A DNA stretch of 64,000 bases, taken from an uncultured Lachnospiraceae bacterium (GTDB lineage Bacteria > Bacillota > Clostridia > Lachnospirales > Lachnospiraceae). Below the pieces are notes generated by a model. It saw only the letters and a program-made list of their open reading frames with translations, searched no databases and was not told the origin of the DNA. Positions 1-8,534 of this stretch are shown here, piece after piece. Within the stretch, counting starts at the first letter, position 1. Every line of letters begins with the position of its first letter. The translations under genes were made by a program, and so were the position numbers. The stretch spans positions 62,001-126,000 of the forward strand of contig CAJUGD010000004.1 of assembly GCA_910586205.1 (NCBI GenBank), in the 5' to 3' direction.

Positions 1-469
1 GGCTCAGCGGGATTTTCCGGCTGCAGTTTCTGAAGTGGTGCTGTCAGGAACCTTAAGCCGCCGAGGGAACCGCCCCTTTTATTCCAGGGCAGAGAAGGAG
101 CTGGCACAGCGGAGTATGGAGCGGCTGGGGATTTTAGATCTAAAGAAAAGATGCTACAGAGAGCTGTCCGGAGGACAGCAGCAGCGGGTTTTGATTGCAA
201 GGGCGCTTTGTGCCACAGAGCAGATGCTGATCTTAGATGAGCCGGTTACCGGGCTGGATCCATCGTCCATCCAGGAGTTTTATGGTCTTATACGGGAACT
301 GAACCAGAGGGACCATATTACTATTATTATGGTTTCCCATGATATCCGCAATGTGGTTTCTGAGGCGGGCAAAATTCTCCATATGCAGCAGCGGGCGCTG
401 TTTTTTGGAACAGCAGAGGATTATGCAGAAAGTGGGGCAGGGAGAGAATTTTTAGGAGGAAAAACATGA
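1..469 (+). CDS. znuC: Metal ABC transporter ATP-binding protein, 5' end cut by window edge
   Basis: This is the C-terminal part of the ATPase of a metal (zinc or manganese) ABC importer; the frame is open back to base 2, so the real start lies outside the window. Visible motifs are the ABC signature LSGGQQQR, the Walker B run LILDEPVTGLD, and the switch histidine in MVSHD. The Walker A motif is not in the window. The stop overlaps the start of the permease gene by the ATGA arrangement at 466-469, so the two are translationally coupled. The assignment to the Znu/Adc class rests on the permease partner, which is of the ABC-3 family. The metal cannot be told from sequence; no substrate-binding lipoprotein is visible, and it would lie upstream. 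Confidence 0.88.
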   Translation, partial: AQRDFPAAVSEVVLSGTLSRRGNRPFYSRAEKELAQRSMERLGILDLKKRCYRELSGGQQQRVLIARALCATEQMLILDEPVTGLDPSSIQEFYGLIRELNQRDHITIIMVSHDIRNVVSEAGKILHMQQRALFFGTAEDYAESGAGREFLGGKT

Positions 470-1269
470 TTTTGGAGATGTTGTCATATCCCTTTCTTGT
501 ACGGGCGCTTTTAGGTGGAGCGCTGGTGTCGCTGTGTGCGTCGCTTCTTGGGGTGAGCCTGGTGCTGAAACGGTATTCCATGATTGGAGATGGGCTGTCT
601 CATGTATCATTCGGGGCGTTGTCTGTTGCTGTTGCCGTGGGGTGGTCGCCTTTGGCAGTTTCTATTCCCGTAGTGACGGTTGCAGCGTTTTTCCTTTTAC
701 GTATTACGGAGAACAGCAGAATAAGGAGTGATGCTGCCATAGCGATGATCTCGGCATCTTCCTTGGCAGCAGGGATTGTGGTTACATCCCTTACCACAGG
801 GATGACTACAGATGTAAGCAGCTATATGTTCGGCAGTATTCTTGCTATGAGCCGGCAGGATGTGATTCTGGCAGGTGTTTTGTCGGTGGTGGTGCTGTGC
901 TTGTTTATATTTTGCTATCACAAAATCTTTGCCGTAACCTTTGATGAAAGCTTTGCCAAGGCTACAGGGGTCAGGGTAAAGATTTATAATGTGCTGATTG
1001 CAGCGCTGACGGCTGTGACGATTGTGCTGGGAATGCGGATGATGGGGGCAATGCTGATCTCCAGCTTGATTATTTTTCCTGCATTGACAGCCATGGAGAT
1101 ATTTAAAAGCTTCCGAAGCGTGGTAGTCTGTTCTGGGATTCTGTCTGTGTTGTGCTTTTGCGGCGGAATGATAGTGTCTTATGGTCTGTCAGTGCCGGCA
1201 GGAGCCAGTGTCGTGTTGGTGAATCTGGCCGTGTTTGCTGCCGTTTCATTGGTGAAATTTCCACAATGA
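466..1269 (+). CDS. znuB: Metal ABC transporter permease (ABC-3 family)
   Basis: A 267-residue integral membrane protein with about seven to eight hydrophobic segments, typical of ABC-3 permeases that move Zn2+, Mn2+ or Fe2+ across the cytoplasmic membrane. The family hallmark near residues 35-50 (KRYSMIGDGLSHVSFGAL) and the region around MRMMGAMLISSLIIFPA match ZnuB/AdcB proteins. It starts within the stop of the ATPase gene. It is followed 22 bp later by trkH, which has its own strong ribosome binding site and may or may not be co-transcribed. Zinc is the most likely substrate, given the CobW-type putative zinc chaperones downstream, but that is inference. Confidence 0.9.
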   Translation: MILEMLSYPFLVRALLGGALVSLCASLLGVSLVLKRYSMIGDGLSHVSFGALSVAVAVGWSPLAVSIPVVTVAAFFLLRITENSRIRSDAAIAMISASSLAAGIVVTSLTTGMTTDVSSYMFGSILAMSRQDVILAGVLSVVVLCLFIFCYHKIFAVTFDESFAKATGVRVKIYNVLIAALTAVTIVLGMRMMGAMLISSLIIFPALTAMEIFKSFRSVVVCSGILSVLCFCGGMIVSYGLSVPAGASVVLVNLAVFAAVSLVKFPQ

Positions 1270-1291
1270 TATATTAGGGAGGTGTTTGAAA

Positions 1292-2665
1292 ATGTCGGCT
1301 TCAGGAAAGGGGCTTTTGAAAAAGTTATATCAGGTGCGCAGCCATCTCACGCAGACCCAATTTATTGCTTATGGATTTTTAGGTATTATCTTGATCGGCT
1401 CTTTGCTGCTGATGCTGCCGATTTCCAGCAAAACAGGGGAGACGAGCAGTTTTTTGAATTGTCTTTTTACTGCAACCAGTGCATCCTGTGTAACAGGGCT
1501 GGTGGCCTATGATACCTGGAGCCATTGGTCTTTGTTTGGACAGTTGGTTATTTTGGCCATGATTCAGATCGGCGGTCTGGGTTTTGTGACCATTGGTGTG
1601 TTTCTCTCTATTGTGCTGCGCAGAAAGATTGGCCTTAAGGAGAGAGGGCTTATGCAGGAGAGCGTCAATACTCTTGAGATTGGAGGAGTAGTACGGCTGG
1701 CCCAAAAGATTATTGTCGGTACGGCAATATTTGAGGGGACGGGGGCAGTGCTGCTGGCAATACGGTTTATCCCTCAATTCGGATTGGTCCGGGGAATCTA
1801 TTATGGGATCTTTCACTCGGTTTCCGCATTCTGCAATGCAGGATTTGATCTGATGGGGTGCCAGGGGCCTTACAGCTCTTTAGTCAATTATTATAATGAC
1901 TGGCTGGTGAACCTGGTAGTAATGTCATTGATTGTGATCGGCGGGATAGGATTTATTGTGTGGGAGGATTTGAACAGGCATGGACTGCATTTTCACCGAT
2001 ATATGCTTCACACCAAGATCGTGCTTTTGACCACCTTTGTGCTGCTTTTTGGCAGTGCGTGGCTGTTTTATCAGTTTGAGAAGAACCATCTGTTAGTGGG
2101 AATGGATACAAGTGGAAAAATTTTGACCTCTTTGTTTTCCTCGGTTACAGCCAGAACAGCCGGATTTAATACTGTAGATACAGGCGCTCTTACGGATGCC
2201 AGCAAAATGCTTACAGTGATACTGATGTTTATCGGCGGCAGTCCGGGATCCACTGCCGGGGGAGTAAAAACCACTACGATCATTGTGATGTATCTGCACC
2301 TGTGGTCTTCTATTCAGAGAACCTATGGGGTCAATGCATTTGGCCGGCGGCTGGAGGATGACGTGTTAAAGAGAGCCAGCGCCATCTTTATGGTGAATCT
2401 GACCCTGGCATTAGGGGCATCCCTGTTTATTATGGCTACCCAGCAGTTTCCGGTTATGGATGTGCTGTTTGAGAGCTTTTCTGCCAGTGGAACCGTGGGC
2501 ATGACCACAGGAATTACCAGGGATCTGAATAGCTGGTCACGGCTGGTAATTGCATTTCTCATGTATTGCGGACGGGTAGGCAGCTTGTCCTTTGCCCTGT
2601 CTTTTACCCAGCATAAAAAGGTAGCCCGGGTACAGCAGCCAGTAGGGCGCATTACAATCGGATAG
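1292..2665 (+). CDS. trkH: TrkH/KtrB-type potassium transporter membrane subunit
   Basis: A 457-residue K+ (or Na+-coupled K+) uptake channel subunit of the TrkH/KtrB superfamily. It shows the repeated membrane-pore-membrane layout, with filter-like segments CVTGLVAYDT (about residue 69), SAFCNAGFDL (about 182), TARTAGFNTVD and SGTVGMTTG. The ATG at 1292 was preferred to the in-frame TTG at 1286 because the GGAGG at 1278-1282 is about 9 bp from the ATG but only 3 bp from the TTG. It lies 25 bp upstream of its regulatory partner trkA, so the pair should form the full Trk/Ktr system. Confidence 0.92.
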   Translation: MSASGKGLLKKLYQVRSHLTQTQFIAYGFLGIILIGSLLLMLPISSKTGETSSFLNCLFTATSASCVTGLVAYDTWSHWSLFGQLVILAMIQIGGLGFVTIGVFLSIVLRRKIGLKERGLMQESVNTLEIGGVVRLAQKIIVGTAIFEGTGAVLLAIRFIPQFGLVRGIYYGIFHSVSAFCNAGFDLMGCQGPYSSLVNYYNDWLVNLVVMSLIVIGGIGFIVWEDLNRHGLHFHRYMLHTKIVLLTTFVLLFGSAWLFYQFEKNHLLVGMDTSGKILTSLFSSVTARTAGFNTVDTGALTDASKMLTVILMFIGGSPGSTAGGVKTTTIIVMYLHLWSSIQRTYGVNAFGRRLEDDVLKRASAIFMVNLTLALGASLFIMATQQFPVMDVLFESFSASGTVGMTTGITRDLNSWSRLVIAFLMYCGRVGSLSFALSFTQHKKVARVQQPVGRITIG

Positions 2666-2690
2666 AATGAATAAGAGGAGGAATTGAGCT

Positions 2691-3344
2691 ATGAAATCTA
2701 TATTGATCATTGGAATGGGGCGGTTTGGAAAGCATCTCTGCACGAATCTTGCCCGCCTTGGGAACCAGATCATGGCAGTGGATGAAAATGAAGAAACACT
2801 GGAAGATATGCTGGAGTATGTGGTAAGCGCAAAGATTGGCGATTGTACTAATGAGGCGGTACTGAGAAGCCTGGGTATTGATAATTTTGATATTTGTTTT
2901 ATTTGTATCGGGAACAATTTCCAGAGCAGTTTAGAGATCACCAGTATGGTAAAGGAATTAGGAGGAAGATATGTGGTCAGCAAGGCAAACCGGGATATTC
3001 ATGCCAAATTTCTTCTGCGGAACGGCGCGGACGAAGTGATCTATCCGGATCGGGACATTGCGGAAAAGATGGCGGTGCGCTATAGTGCAAACCATGTATT
3101 TGACTATATTGAGCTGACAGAGGAATTTTCCATCTATGAGATTCCGCCCTTGCCGGAATGGGTGGGGAAAAGTATCATTGAGCTGAGTATCCGCAATAAA
3201 TACCGAATCAGCATTCTGGCCACAAAGGAAGGAGAACGGGCCAAGCTGATGCCCACGGCAGACTATGTGATCCGGGCTGATGAGCATTTAATGGTGATTG
3301 GGAAGAATGAGGATGTAGATAAGATTTTGAAGGAGCTGAAATAA
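2691..3344 (+). CDS. trkA: TrkA/KtrA-type potassium uptake regulatory subunit
   Basis: A 217-residue cytoplasmic gating subunit. An N-terminal Rossmann RCK domain (GMGRFGKHL near residues 8-16, acidic VDENEE at the end of the second strand) should bind NAD(H) or ATP/ADP. The C-terminal 75 residues match a TrkA_C ligand-binding domain. The single RCK unit (217 residues rather than about 450) is the Gram-positive KtrA type. It has a clear AGGAGG ribosome binding site and directly follows trkH, with a strong terminator immediately downstream. Confidence 0.93.
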   Translation: MKSILIIGMGRFGKHLCTNLARLGNQIMAVDENEETLEDMLEYVVSAKIGDCTNEAVLRSLGIDNFDICFICIGNNFQSSLEITSMVKELGGRYVVSKANRDIHAKFLLRNGADEVIYPDRDIAEKMAVRYSANHVFDYIELTEEFSIYEIPPLPEWVGKSIIELSIRNKYRISILATKEGERAKLMPTADYVIRADEHLMVIGKNEDVDKILKELK

Positions 3345-3354
3345 AAAATTTAAA

Positions 3355-3409
3355 GAAAAAAGCAGGAGGCAGACGGAATTTTTGTCAGCCCCCTGCTTTT
3401 CATTATTTT
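3355..3409. terminator. Bidirectional intrinsic terminator after trkA
   Basis: The arms AAAAAGCAGGAGGC and GCCCCCTGCTTTT pair with two mismatches around a short loop, and T-rich sequence follows on either strand. It sits between trkA and the convergent gene ending at 3450, so it can serve both. Confidence 0.75.
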
Positions 3410-3422
3410 AAGACACGCTCTA
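3404..3422. repeat. Solo terminal inverted repeat of the 164-bp miniature element
   Basis: These 19 bases match the terminal repeat of the palindromic miniature element at 20725-20888 and 62030-62193 at 17 of 19 positions, ending in GACACGCTCTA. No other part of the element follows, so it looks like a leftover end after loss of the rest. Chance similarity is possible but unlikely for this length. Confidence 0.5.
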
Positions 3423-3449
3423 AAACGATTCAGAACGATGTACTAGATA

Positions 3450-3761
3450 CTACTTTAATTTCCGGTCCAGATACGCCCATAGCCGGTACATCAAAAAGCC
3501 CCAGGCAAAAAATAGAATAAGAAGGACACTTAAAGGAACCGGATTATCATAGTGGTCAGGCAGAAAATATTTCTGCCAGCCGGGAATGTCTGTATAGTAA
3601 TATTGTCCCGGGCCAAAGTCTATTCCCGGTGCCTGTCCCATGTTGTTTGCCATCATGTAGACTGCAATGACAATGGCAGATACAAAGATTAGAATACCTG
3701 CTGTACAAACGATTTTCATGGGAGTCCAGGATCTTGTTGTTTTTATGCTATTCATTTTCAT
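3450..3761 (-). CDS. Small two-helix membrane protein beside YeiH
   Basis: A 103-residue protein with two hydrophobic helices, near residues 15-37 and 75-95, separated by an extracytoplasmic-looking loop rich in Gly, Pro, Tyr and Trp (GPGQYYYTDIPGWQKYF). The frame extends further upstream, but the ATG at 3761 is preferred because GGAAAGGA lies 7 bp before it and it removes an overlap with the preceding gene. It starts 20 bp downstream of the YeiH-family gene on the same strand, so it is probably an accessory subunit or membrane partner. I do not recognise the family. Confidence 0.7.
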   Translation of the reverse strand: MKMNSIKTTRSWTPMKIVCTAGILIFVSAIVIAVYMMANNMGQAPGIDFGPGQYYYTDIPGWQKYFLPDHYDNPVPLSVLLILFFAWGFLMYRLWAYLDRKLK

Positions 3762-3780
3762 GGGAGTATCCTTTCCATGC

Positions 3781-5178
3781 TTATACAGTAATATTCGGAA
3801 TCGGGAAAATCCGCCCGGACAGCAGCAGCCAGGCAATAACAAAGGTCAGTACCAGGTTGAAGACCTGTCCTACAATGTAAAGTACAAACGGCTTGCCGCC
3901 CTGGAACTGTTCAGCCATCTCTTTAAAGTTGGTCTCAAGTCCAATGCAGGTGAAGGCAAGGGCAAAACACCAGGTCTGGAACTCTTTAATGTCAGATAAG
4001 ATCTTTGCTGTAGATTCCACACCAATGGTGTTCTGGAACACAAAAGAGAAGAACAGAGAAGCGCCTAAAAAGCCCAGGATAAACTTGGGGAAACGATGCC
4101 AAATCTCGGAAGCGCCTACGGTCTGGTCTGCGCTCTTATCTACTTTTGTGGTGAAGAATACAGCAACAGCAAAGGCCACAAAGCCAATCAGGATATTCTG
4201 AATCATCTTAACCAGGGCAGCTACCTGTCCGGCAAGCTCACCCAAAGCATTTCCTGCCAAAACCACGGCTCCGGTGGAGTCAACCGTACCGCCGATCCAT
4301 GCGCCGCCTACCATGGGATCAATGGCTACAACCTTGCAGAACAAAGGCATTCCAACCATCATAAGTACCGTAAAGATCAAGGAAATACCTACGGCGAAGG
4401 TTAAATCGGTTTTCTTTGCCTTACAGGCAGCAGCAGTGGCAATGGCGGCGGAAGTACCGCACACAGAGGTAGCAGCAGCAATGGTCATAACCATTCTCTT
4501 GTTTTCCATTTTCAGATACTTGGTACCCAGAATCCACATAAAGATAATAACCACAGGAGTTACTGCCCAGGCAATCCCCAACCCGTAAAGGCCGAATTTC
4601 TGGATGTTGGAGAAAAGCACGGAAGCGCCCATAAGAACCAGTCCGGTCTTTATGTAAAATTCTGTCTGAATGGCAGGTTTTAACCATTCTGGTACTTTTA
4701 AAAGATTGGAGATTACCAATCCTAATATTAATGCCCAGAAAGCATATTCCAGATATTTGCTAAAGACAACCTGGGAAGAAATCAGACGTACAAGACAGGT
4801 CAGTGCGAACAGTGCAAGGAAAGCAACCGCATATTTTGTTATGTTCTTTCCCATCAGATGATTGGATACGGCAAAGATGATGATTAATGCAACAAGGGTT
4901 AAAAAGATTCCGCCCCATGCGGTCATACATGCTTCGCTTCCGTTAAAAAATTTCAAGACAGAACCATGTTCTGCATCCCCCCATTTTCCAAAGGTTCCGG
5001 CTTTAAAAGCAAAAGCACCGGTAATGACACCCAAGGATGCAATGGCAATGATGATAAATGCGCCCCAGATGGACAGCCAGTCTTCCTTGTGCAGCATATC
5101 TGACATCTGGAATTTCTCTGCGACCACCACATCATCATTGACAGGGGCCGTGTTGACGGTTGTAGCTTTTTTACTCAT
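3781..5178 (-). CDS. yeiH: YeiH-family putative sulfate/sulfur-anion exporter
   Basis: A 465-residue polytopic membrane protein of the YeiH (UPF0324, Cons_hypoth698) family, with around eleven to twelve hydrophobic segments. Typical family stretches are FYIKTGLVLMGASVLF and the conserved TSVCGTSAAIA segment, followed by GGAWIGGTVDSTGAVV. An N-terminal polar extension of about 35 residues precedes the first helix. Members are thought to export sulfate-like or other sulfur anions, but direct evidence is thin, so substrate is open. It is the first gene of a two-gene unit with the small membrane protein that follows. Start chosen by the AGGAGGT about 6 bp upstream. Confidence 0.85.
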   Translation of the reverse strand: MSKKATTVNTAPVNDDVVVAEKFQMSDMLHKEDWLSIWGAFIIIAIASLGVITGAFAFKAGTFGKWGDAEHGSVLKFFNGSEACMTAWGGIFLTLVALIIIFAVSNHLMGKNITKYAVAFLALFALTCLVRLISSQVVFSKYLEYAFWALILGLVISNLLKVPEWLKPAIQTEFYIKTGLVLMGASVLFSNIQKFGLYGLGIAWAVTPVVIIFMWILGTKYLKMENKRMVMTIAAATSVCGTSAAIATAAACKAKKTDLTFAVGISLIFTVLMMVGMPLFCKVVAIDPMVGGAWIGGTVDSTGAVVLAGNALGELAGQVAALVKMIQNILIGFVAFAVAVFFTTKVDKSADQTVGASEIWHRFPKFILGFLGASLFFSFVFQNTIGVESTAKILSDIKEFQTWCFALAFTCIGLETNFKEMAEQFQGGKPFVLYIVGQVFNLVLTFVIAWLLLSGRIFPIPNITV

Positions 5179-5402
5179 GTGTACCTCCTAAATAGAAAAT
5201 TTGTTGTCAACAAAATAACGGGAGCGTTAAAATGTTGACAAGTTAATTATCATTATAGATAACTTATACAAAAAAATCCATTGACATTATAGCTGATATT
5301 AATGAAAAATATTAATATATTATGACAAAAAATACAAAATATAGGTTATTTTTTTAACGTGAAGTGTAGGAAATATGGTATCTATGGAATGAAAAATGGA
5401 AA

Positions 5403-5477
5403 TGAGAATTTTTCTCAATAAATATCTTGACATTTTCGCGTGGTTCGTATATGATAATTATGAAAATGATAATTGAT
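5403..5477 (+). promoter_or_regulatory. Sigma-A promoter and Fur-like boxes of the feo operon
   Basis: A textbook promoter is visible: TTGACA at 5427-5432, a 17-bp spacer, and TATGAT at 5450-5455. Overlapping and following the -10 is a direct repeat of ATGATAATT (5451-5459 and 5469-5477), close to the core of Fur boxes. Just upstream of the -35, TGAGAATTTTTCTCA (5403-5417) is a near-perfect 7-1-7 palindrome. Together they suggest iron-dependent repression by Fur or a similar metalloregulator. The box identity is inference; the promoter hexamers are seen directly. Confidence 0.75.
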
Positions 5478-5507
5478 TTCAAAAAGAGCAGAAAGGAAAT
5501 ATATATT

Positions 5508-5723
5508 ATGCCGTTATCAATGATGGAGCAGGGAGATACCGGAAAAATCGTGGGATTTTGCGGACAGAAGGAGATGAGGCAGCATCTGCAGGATATGGGG
5601 TTTATCCGGGGTGATAGGGTGTATGTAGTGGGGGAAAATCACGGAGGAATGATTTTGATGGTAAAAGGAGTAAAGATTGCATTAAACCGAGCGCTGGCCC
5701 ATCGGATTATGGTCACAAATTAA
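5508..5723 (+). CDS. feoA: FeoA-type SH3-like protein (first copy)
   Basis: A 71-residue cytoplasmic protein with the FeoA fold, a small SH3-like barrel that acts with the ferrous iron transporter FeoB. The pattern MRQHLQDMGFIRGDRV is the usual FeoA core. The annotated start is the ATG at 5508, with AGAAAGGA about 10 bp upstream; an upstream in-frame ATG would put the coding region inside the promoter. It is the first of two FeoA genes before feoB, a common arrangement in Clostridia. Confidence 0.88.
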   Translation: MPLSMMEQGDTGKIVGFCGQKEMRQHLQDMGFIRGDRVYVVGENHGGMILMVKGVKIALNRALAHRIMVTN

Positions 5724-5737
5724 AAGGAGGATGAGAG

Positions 5738-5956
5738 ATGACACTTAAGGATTTAAAGCCAGGACAGCTAGGGGTTGTGGCTTCAATAGGCGCAACAGGT
5801 CCTATGAAAAGAAGGATAATGGATATGGGGATCACTCCGGGAGTGGAGATTCGGGTGATTAAGGCAGCGCCTCTGGGGGACCCGGTGGAGGTGAATGTGA
5901 GAGGATACGAGTTAAGCCTTCGCAGGGAGGAGACTCAGAGGATTGAAATGAGATAG
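5738..5956 (+). CDS. feoA: FeoA-type SH3-like protein (second copy)
   Basis: A 72-residue FeoA-domain protein (MKRRIMDMGITPGVEIRV core, C-terminal YELSLRREETQRIEM) directly after the first copy, 14 bp away with an AAGGAGG site. It is clearly homologous to, but diverged from, the first copy, so the two may have separate roles, for example a stimulator of FeoB and a structural adapter. It is co-transcribed with feoB from the promoter at 5427. Confidence 0.9.
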   Translation: MTLKDLKPGQLGVVASIGATGPMKRRIMDMGITPGVEIRVIKAAPLGDPVEVNVRGYELSLRREETQRIEMR

Positions 5957-6024
5957 GATTTGTGCACAAAACTTCGTATTGAGAAAAATAAAACAGCAGA
6001 AAATAAGAGGAGAATTAAGAAGCG

Positions 6025-8073
6025 ATGGGTATGATAATTGCATTGGCAGGAAATCCTAACTGCGGAAAAACCACATTATTTAACGAGCTTACTGGTTCCA
6101 GGCAGCATGTGGGAAACTGGCCGGGGGTTACGGTAGACAAAAAAGAAGGTGTGTATAAAGGGAATAAAGATGTGACCATTTTAGATTTACCTGGCACGTA
6201 TTCCCTGTCCCCCTATTCGGCTGAGGAGATCGTGGCTCGGGATTATATTGTAAAGGATAAGCCGGATGCAGTGATCAATATTGTGGACGGTACCAGTATT
6301 GAGAGGAATTTATATCTGTCTCTACAGATTATGGAAACTCGTATTCCCATGGTGATTGCCATGAACATGATGGATGAGGTGGAGGCAAAGGGGGATCAGA
6401 TTGACTGTCAGAAGCTTTCTTGGGCACTTGGTATTCCGGTAGTTCCGATTGTGGCCCGCAGCGGTAAGGGGCTGAAAGAGCTGATGTGTGCTGTGCTTAA
6501 GGCAGCCGAAAGCCATGAGAAGCCAGAGAGGATGCATCTGTTTGGCAATGAACTGGAAAATATCGTTGCAGAGATTGCAGACGTGTTAGGAGGAAGGGAA
6601 CAAGATGAGAACTGGTGGAAGGCCGTTAAGCTGGTGGAAAGTGATCTGGTGGTGGCAGAGTCTTTAGACCCTGAAAAGGCTTCTGCCATAAAGGGATTGA
6701 TAGATAAAGCAAATAAAAGTGCGGATGGAGATGCAGAGGCAAGGCTTGCTGATGTTCGATATCAATACATAGGAAAGATCGTAGGTGAATGTGTTAAGAA
6801 GACAAAAAGAGGACACGTGGAGACAAAATCCGATAAAATGGATAAGATTCTTACAAACCGGATTTTAGCTCTGCCGATTTTTGCGGCAGTGATGTATGTG
6901 ATGTTTGCCTGTACCTTTAGCGAGAATTTTTTATTCATAGAAGGACTTCCCAGCCCGGGAGTATGGCTCGCTGGGATTGTGGAAAATATCTGGGGGACTG
7001 CGGCGGCGTTTGTGGTGGGCGCTGTGGAGGAAGTGGGCGCCTCAGAATGGGCCGTAGGTTTGGTATCAAGCTGCCTTGACGGGATCGGGGCTGTGGCTGG
7101 ATTTCTCCCTTTGGTGCTGGTTCTGTTTTTGCTTTTGTCGTTTTTGGAGGATAGCGGATATATGGCCCGTGTGGCTTTTGTCATGGACCGGATTTTTCGC
7201 CATTTCGGATTAAGCGGACGCTCTTTTATTCCCATGCTGATGGGGTTTGGCTGTTCGGTGCCGGCATTAATGGCATCCCGGACATTAGAGAGTGATAAGG
7301 ATCGGAAAATCACAATGATGATTACTCCGTTTATGTCTTGCGGCGCAAAGCTTCCAATCTATGCAATGTTTGCAGCAACGCTGTTTGCAGACAGCAATCA
7401 GACAGCCATTATATTTTCGATTTATATGCTGGGAATTGTGACGGCGGTTTTTGGGGCGTTGATTTTGAATAAATTTGCTTTTAAAGGCAATGTAGCTAAT
7501 TTTATTATGGAACTGCCCCAGTATCGGGTGCCTACCTTGAAAAGTGTGCTGATTCATGCATGGGAAAAAGTGAAGGGATTTGCAGTTAAAGCAGGGACTG
7601 TGATCTTTGCTTCCACGGTTTTAATTTGGTTTTTGTCCAATTTTAACATGAGGGGAATGTGCGGCATGGAGGAAAGCCTTCTTGCTTCTATAGGAAATGG
7701 AATCAAGTGGATTTTTGCCCCTTTGGGCTGGGCGGATTGGAGAGCGTCAGTGGGAGTTGTCACCGGATGGATTGCCAAGGAGAATATTGTTGCCACTTTT
7801 GGACAGGTGTTCGGCAATGTCAGTGATGAGATGGTAGAGGCTGTAATGGCAGGAGAAGAAGCGCTGCCGGCGATTGGAGAAGTGTTTAACCGGGTTTCCG
7901 CATATTCCTATATGGCATTTAATCTATTGTGTATGCCTTGCTTTGCAGCAGTCGGAGCGATTAAACGGGAAATGGGTTCCTGGAAATGGACTTTACGTGC
8001 AGTTGGATTTCAGATGGTTACAGCATATGTGGTGGCAATGCTGATAAATCTGATTGGAAATGTGGTATTTTAG
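6025..8073 (+). CDS. feoB: Ferrous iron transporter B
   Basis: A 682-residue Fe2+ transporter. An N-terminal G-protein domain carries G1 GNPNCGKTT (about residues 8-16), G3 DLPGTYSL and G4 NMMDE. It is followed by a GDI-like helical region to about residue 270 and a polytopic C-terminal half containing two Gate motifs (around FIPMLMGFGCSVPALMASR and the CGAKLPIYAMF stretch). The cysteines in the two gates are the usual metal-path residues. It follows the two FeoA genes by 68 bp; AAGAGGAG sits about 10 bp before the ATG. Expected to be expressed under iron limitation in anoxic conditions. Confidence 0.96.
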   Translation: MGMIIALAGNPNCGKTTLFNELTGSRQHVGNWPGVTVDKKEGVYKGNKDVTILDLPGTYSLSPYSAEEIVARDYIVKDKPDAVINIVDGTSIERNLYLSLQIMETRIPMVIAMNMMDEVEAKGDQIDCQKLSWALGIPVVPIVARSGKGLKELMCAVLKAAESHEKPERMHLFGNELENIVAEIADVLGGREQDENWWKAVKLVESDLVVAESLDPEKASAIKGLIDKANKSADGDAEARLADVRYQYIGKIVGECVKKTKRGHVETKSDKMDKILTNRILALPIFAAVMYVMFACTFSENFLFIEGLPSPGVWLAGIVENIWGTAAAFVVGAVEEVGASEWAVGLVSSCLDGIGAVAGFLPLVLVLFLLLSFLEDSGYMARVAFVMDRIFRHFGLSGRSFIPMLMGFGCSVPALMASRTLESDKDRKITMMITPFMSCGAKLPIYAMFAATLFADSNQTAIIFSIYMLGIVTAVFGALILNKFAFKGNVANFIMELPQYRVPTLKSVLIHAWEKVKGFAVKAGTVIFASTVLIWFLSNFNMRGMCGMEESLLASIGNGIKWIFAPLGWADWRASVGVVTGWIAKENIVATFGQVFGNVSDEMVEAVMAGEEALPAIGEVFNRVSAYSYMAFNLLCMPCFAAVGAIKREMGSWKWTLRAVGFQMVTAYVVAMLINLIGNVVF

Positions 8074-8534
8074 GAATGGCAGATACGGTTTTCATGGTAT
8101 AGATTAAATCGGGCTGCAGGATTTAAGGCAAAAGAAGGGGAGTGGAACGGATTAGGAGTTTCATTCCTCATTTTTGATGTGTATTGGCATTCATTCATGT
8201 TTCCAGGTTTTCTGTTAATGGATTTAAGCTGGTAACCAAAAAAGATGGCTGCTCTAAGTAATAGAAGAAAGGGCTGGACGGAAGATGGAATTTCGTATAT
8301 GATAGGAGAAAAGGCTTTGCAGAGTCCGAATACAAGGTATAAGGAGCGCTCTGGCGGAGAAAAATAGATGGATGAAAATGGAATTTGATTGACTTTCTGG
8401 TGATTTTGTGACAAAATTTTAGAGTGTATTTGAAACCTTTTTATGGCAGTATTGTTCATTCGAACGGGTTTCAGATGCTGCCGTTTTAATGTGAATGTTG
8501 TTTTAGATATTTTGGAGAAAAGAGGTCAGGAATT
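8074..8534. other. Intergenic region between feoB and cobW
   Basis: No convincing gene is seen in these 460 bases. Near the right end, 8445-8486 can form a weak stem-loop (ATGGCAG pairing with CTGCCGT, with an inner GTTCATTCGAAC hairpin) followed by GTTTTAAT, possibly a terminator or an operator ahead of cobW. The rest shows no clear repeat, riboswitch or promoter consensus. Confidence 0.4.
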
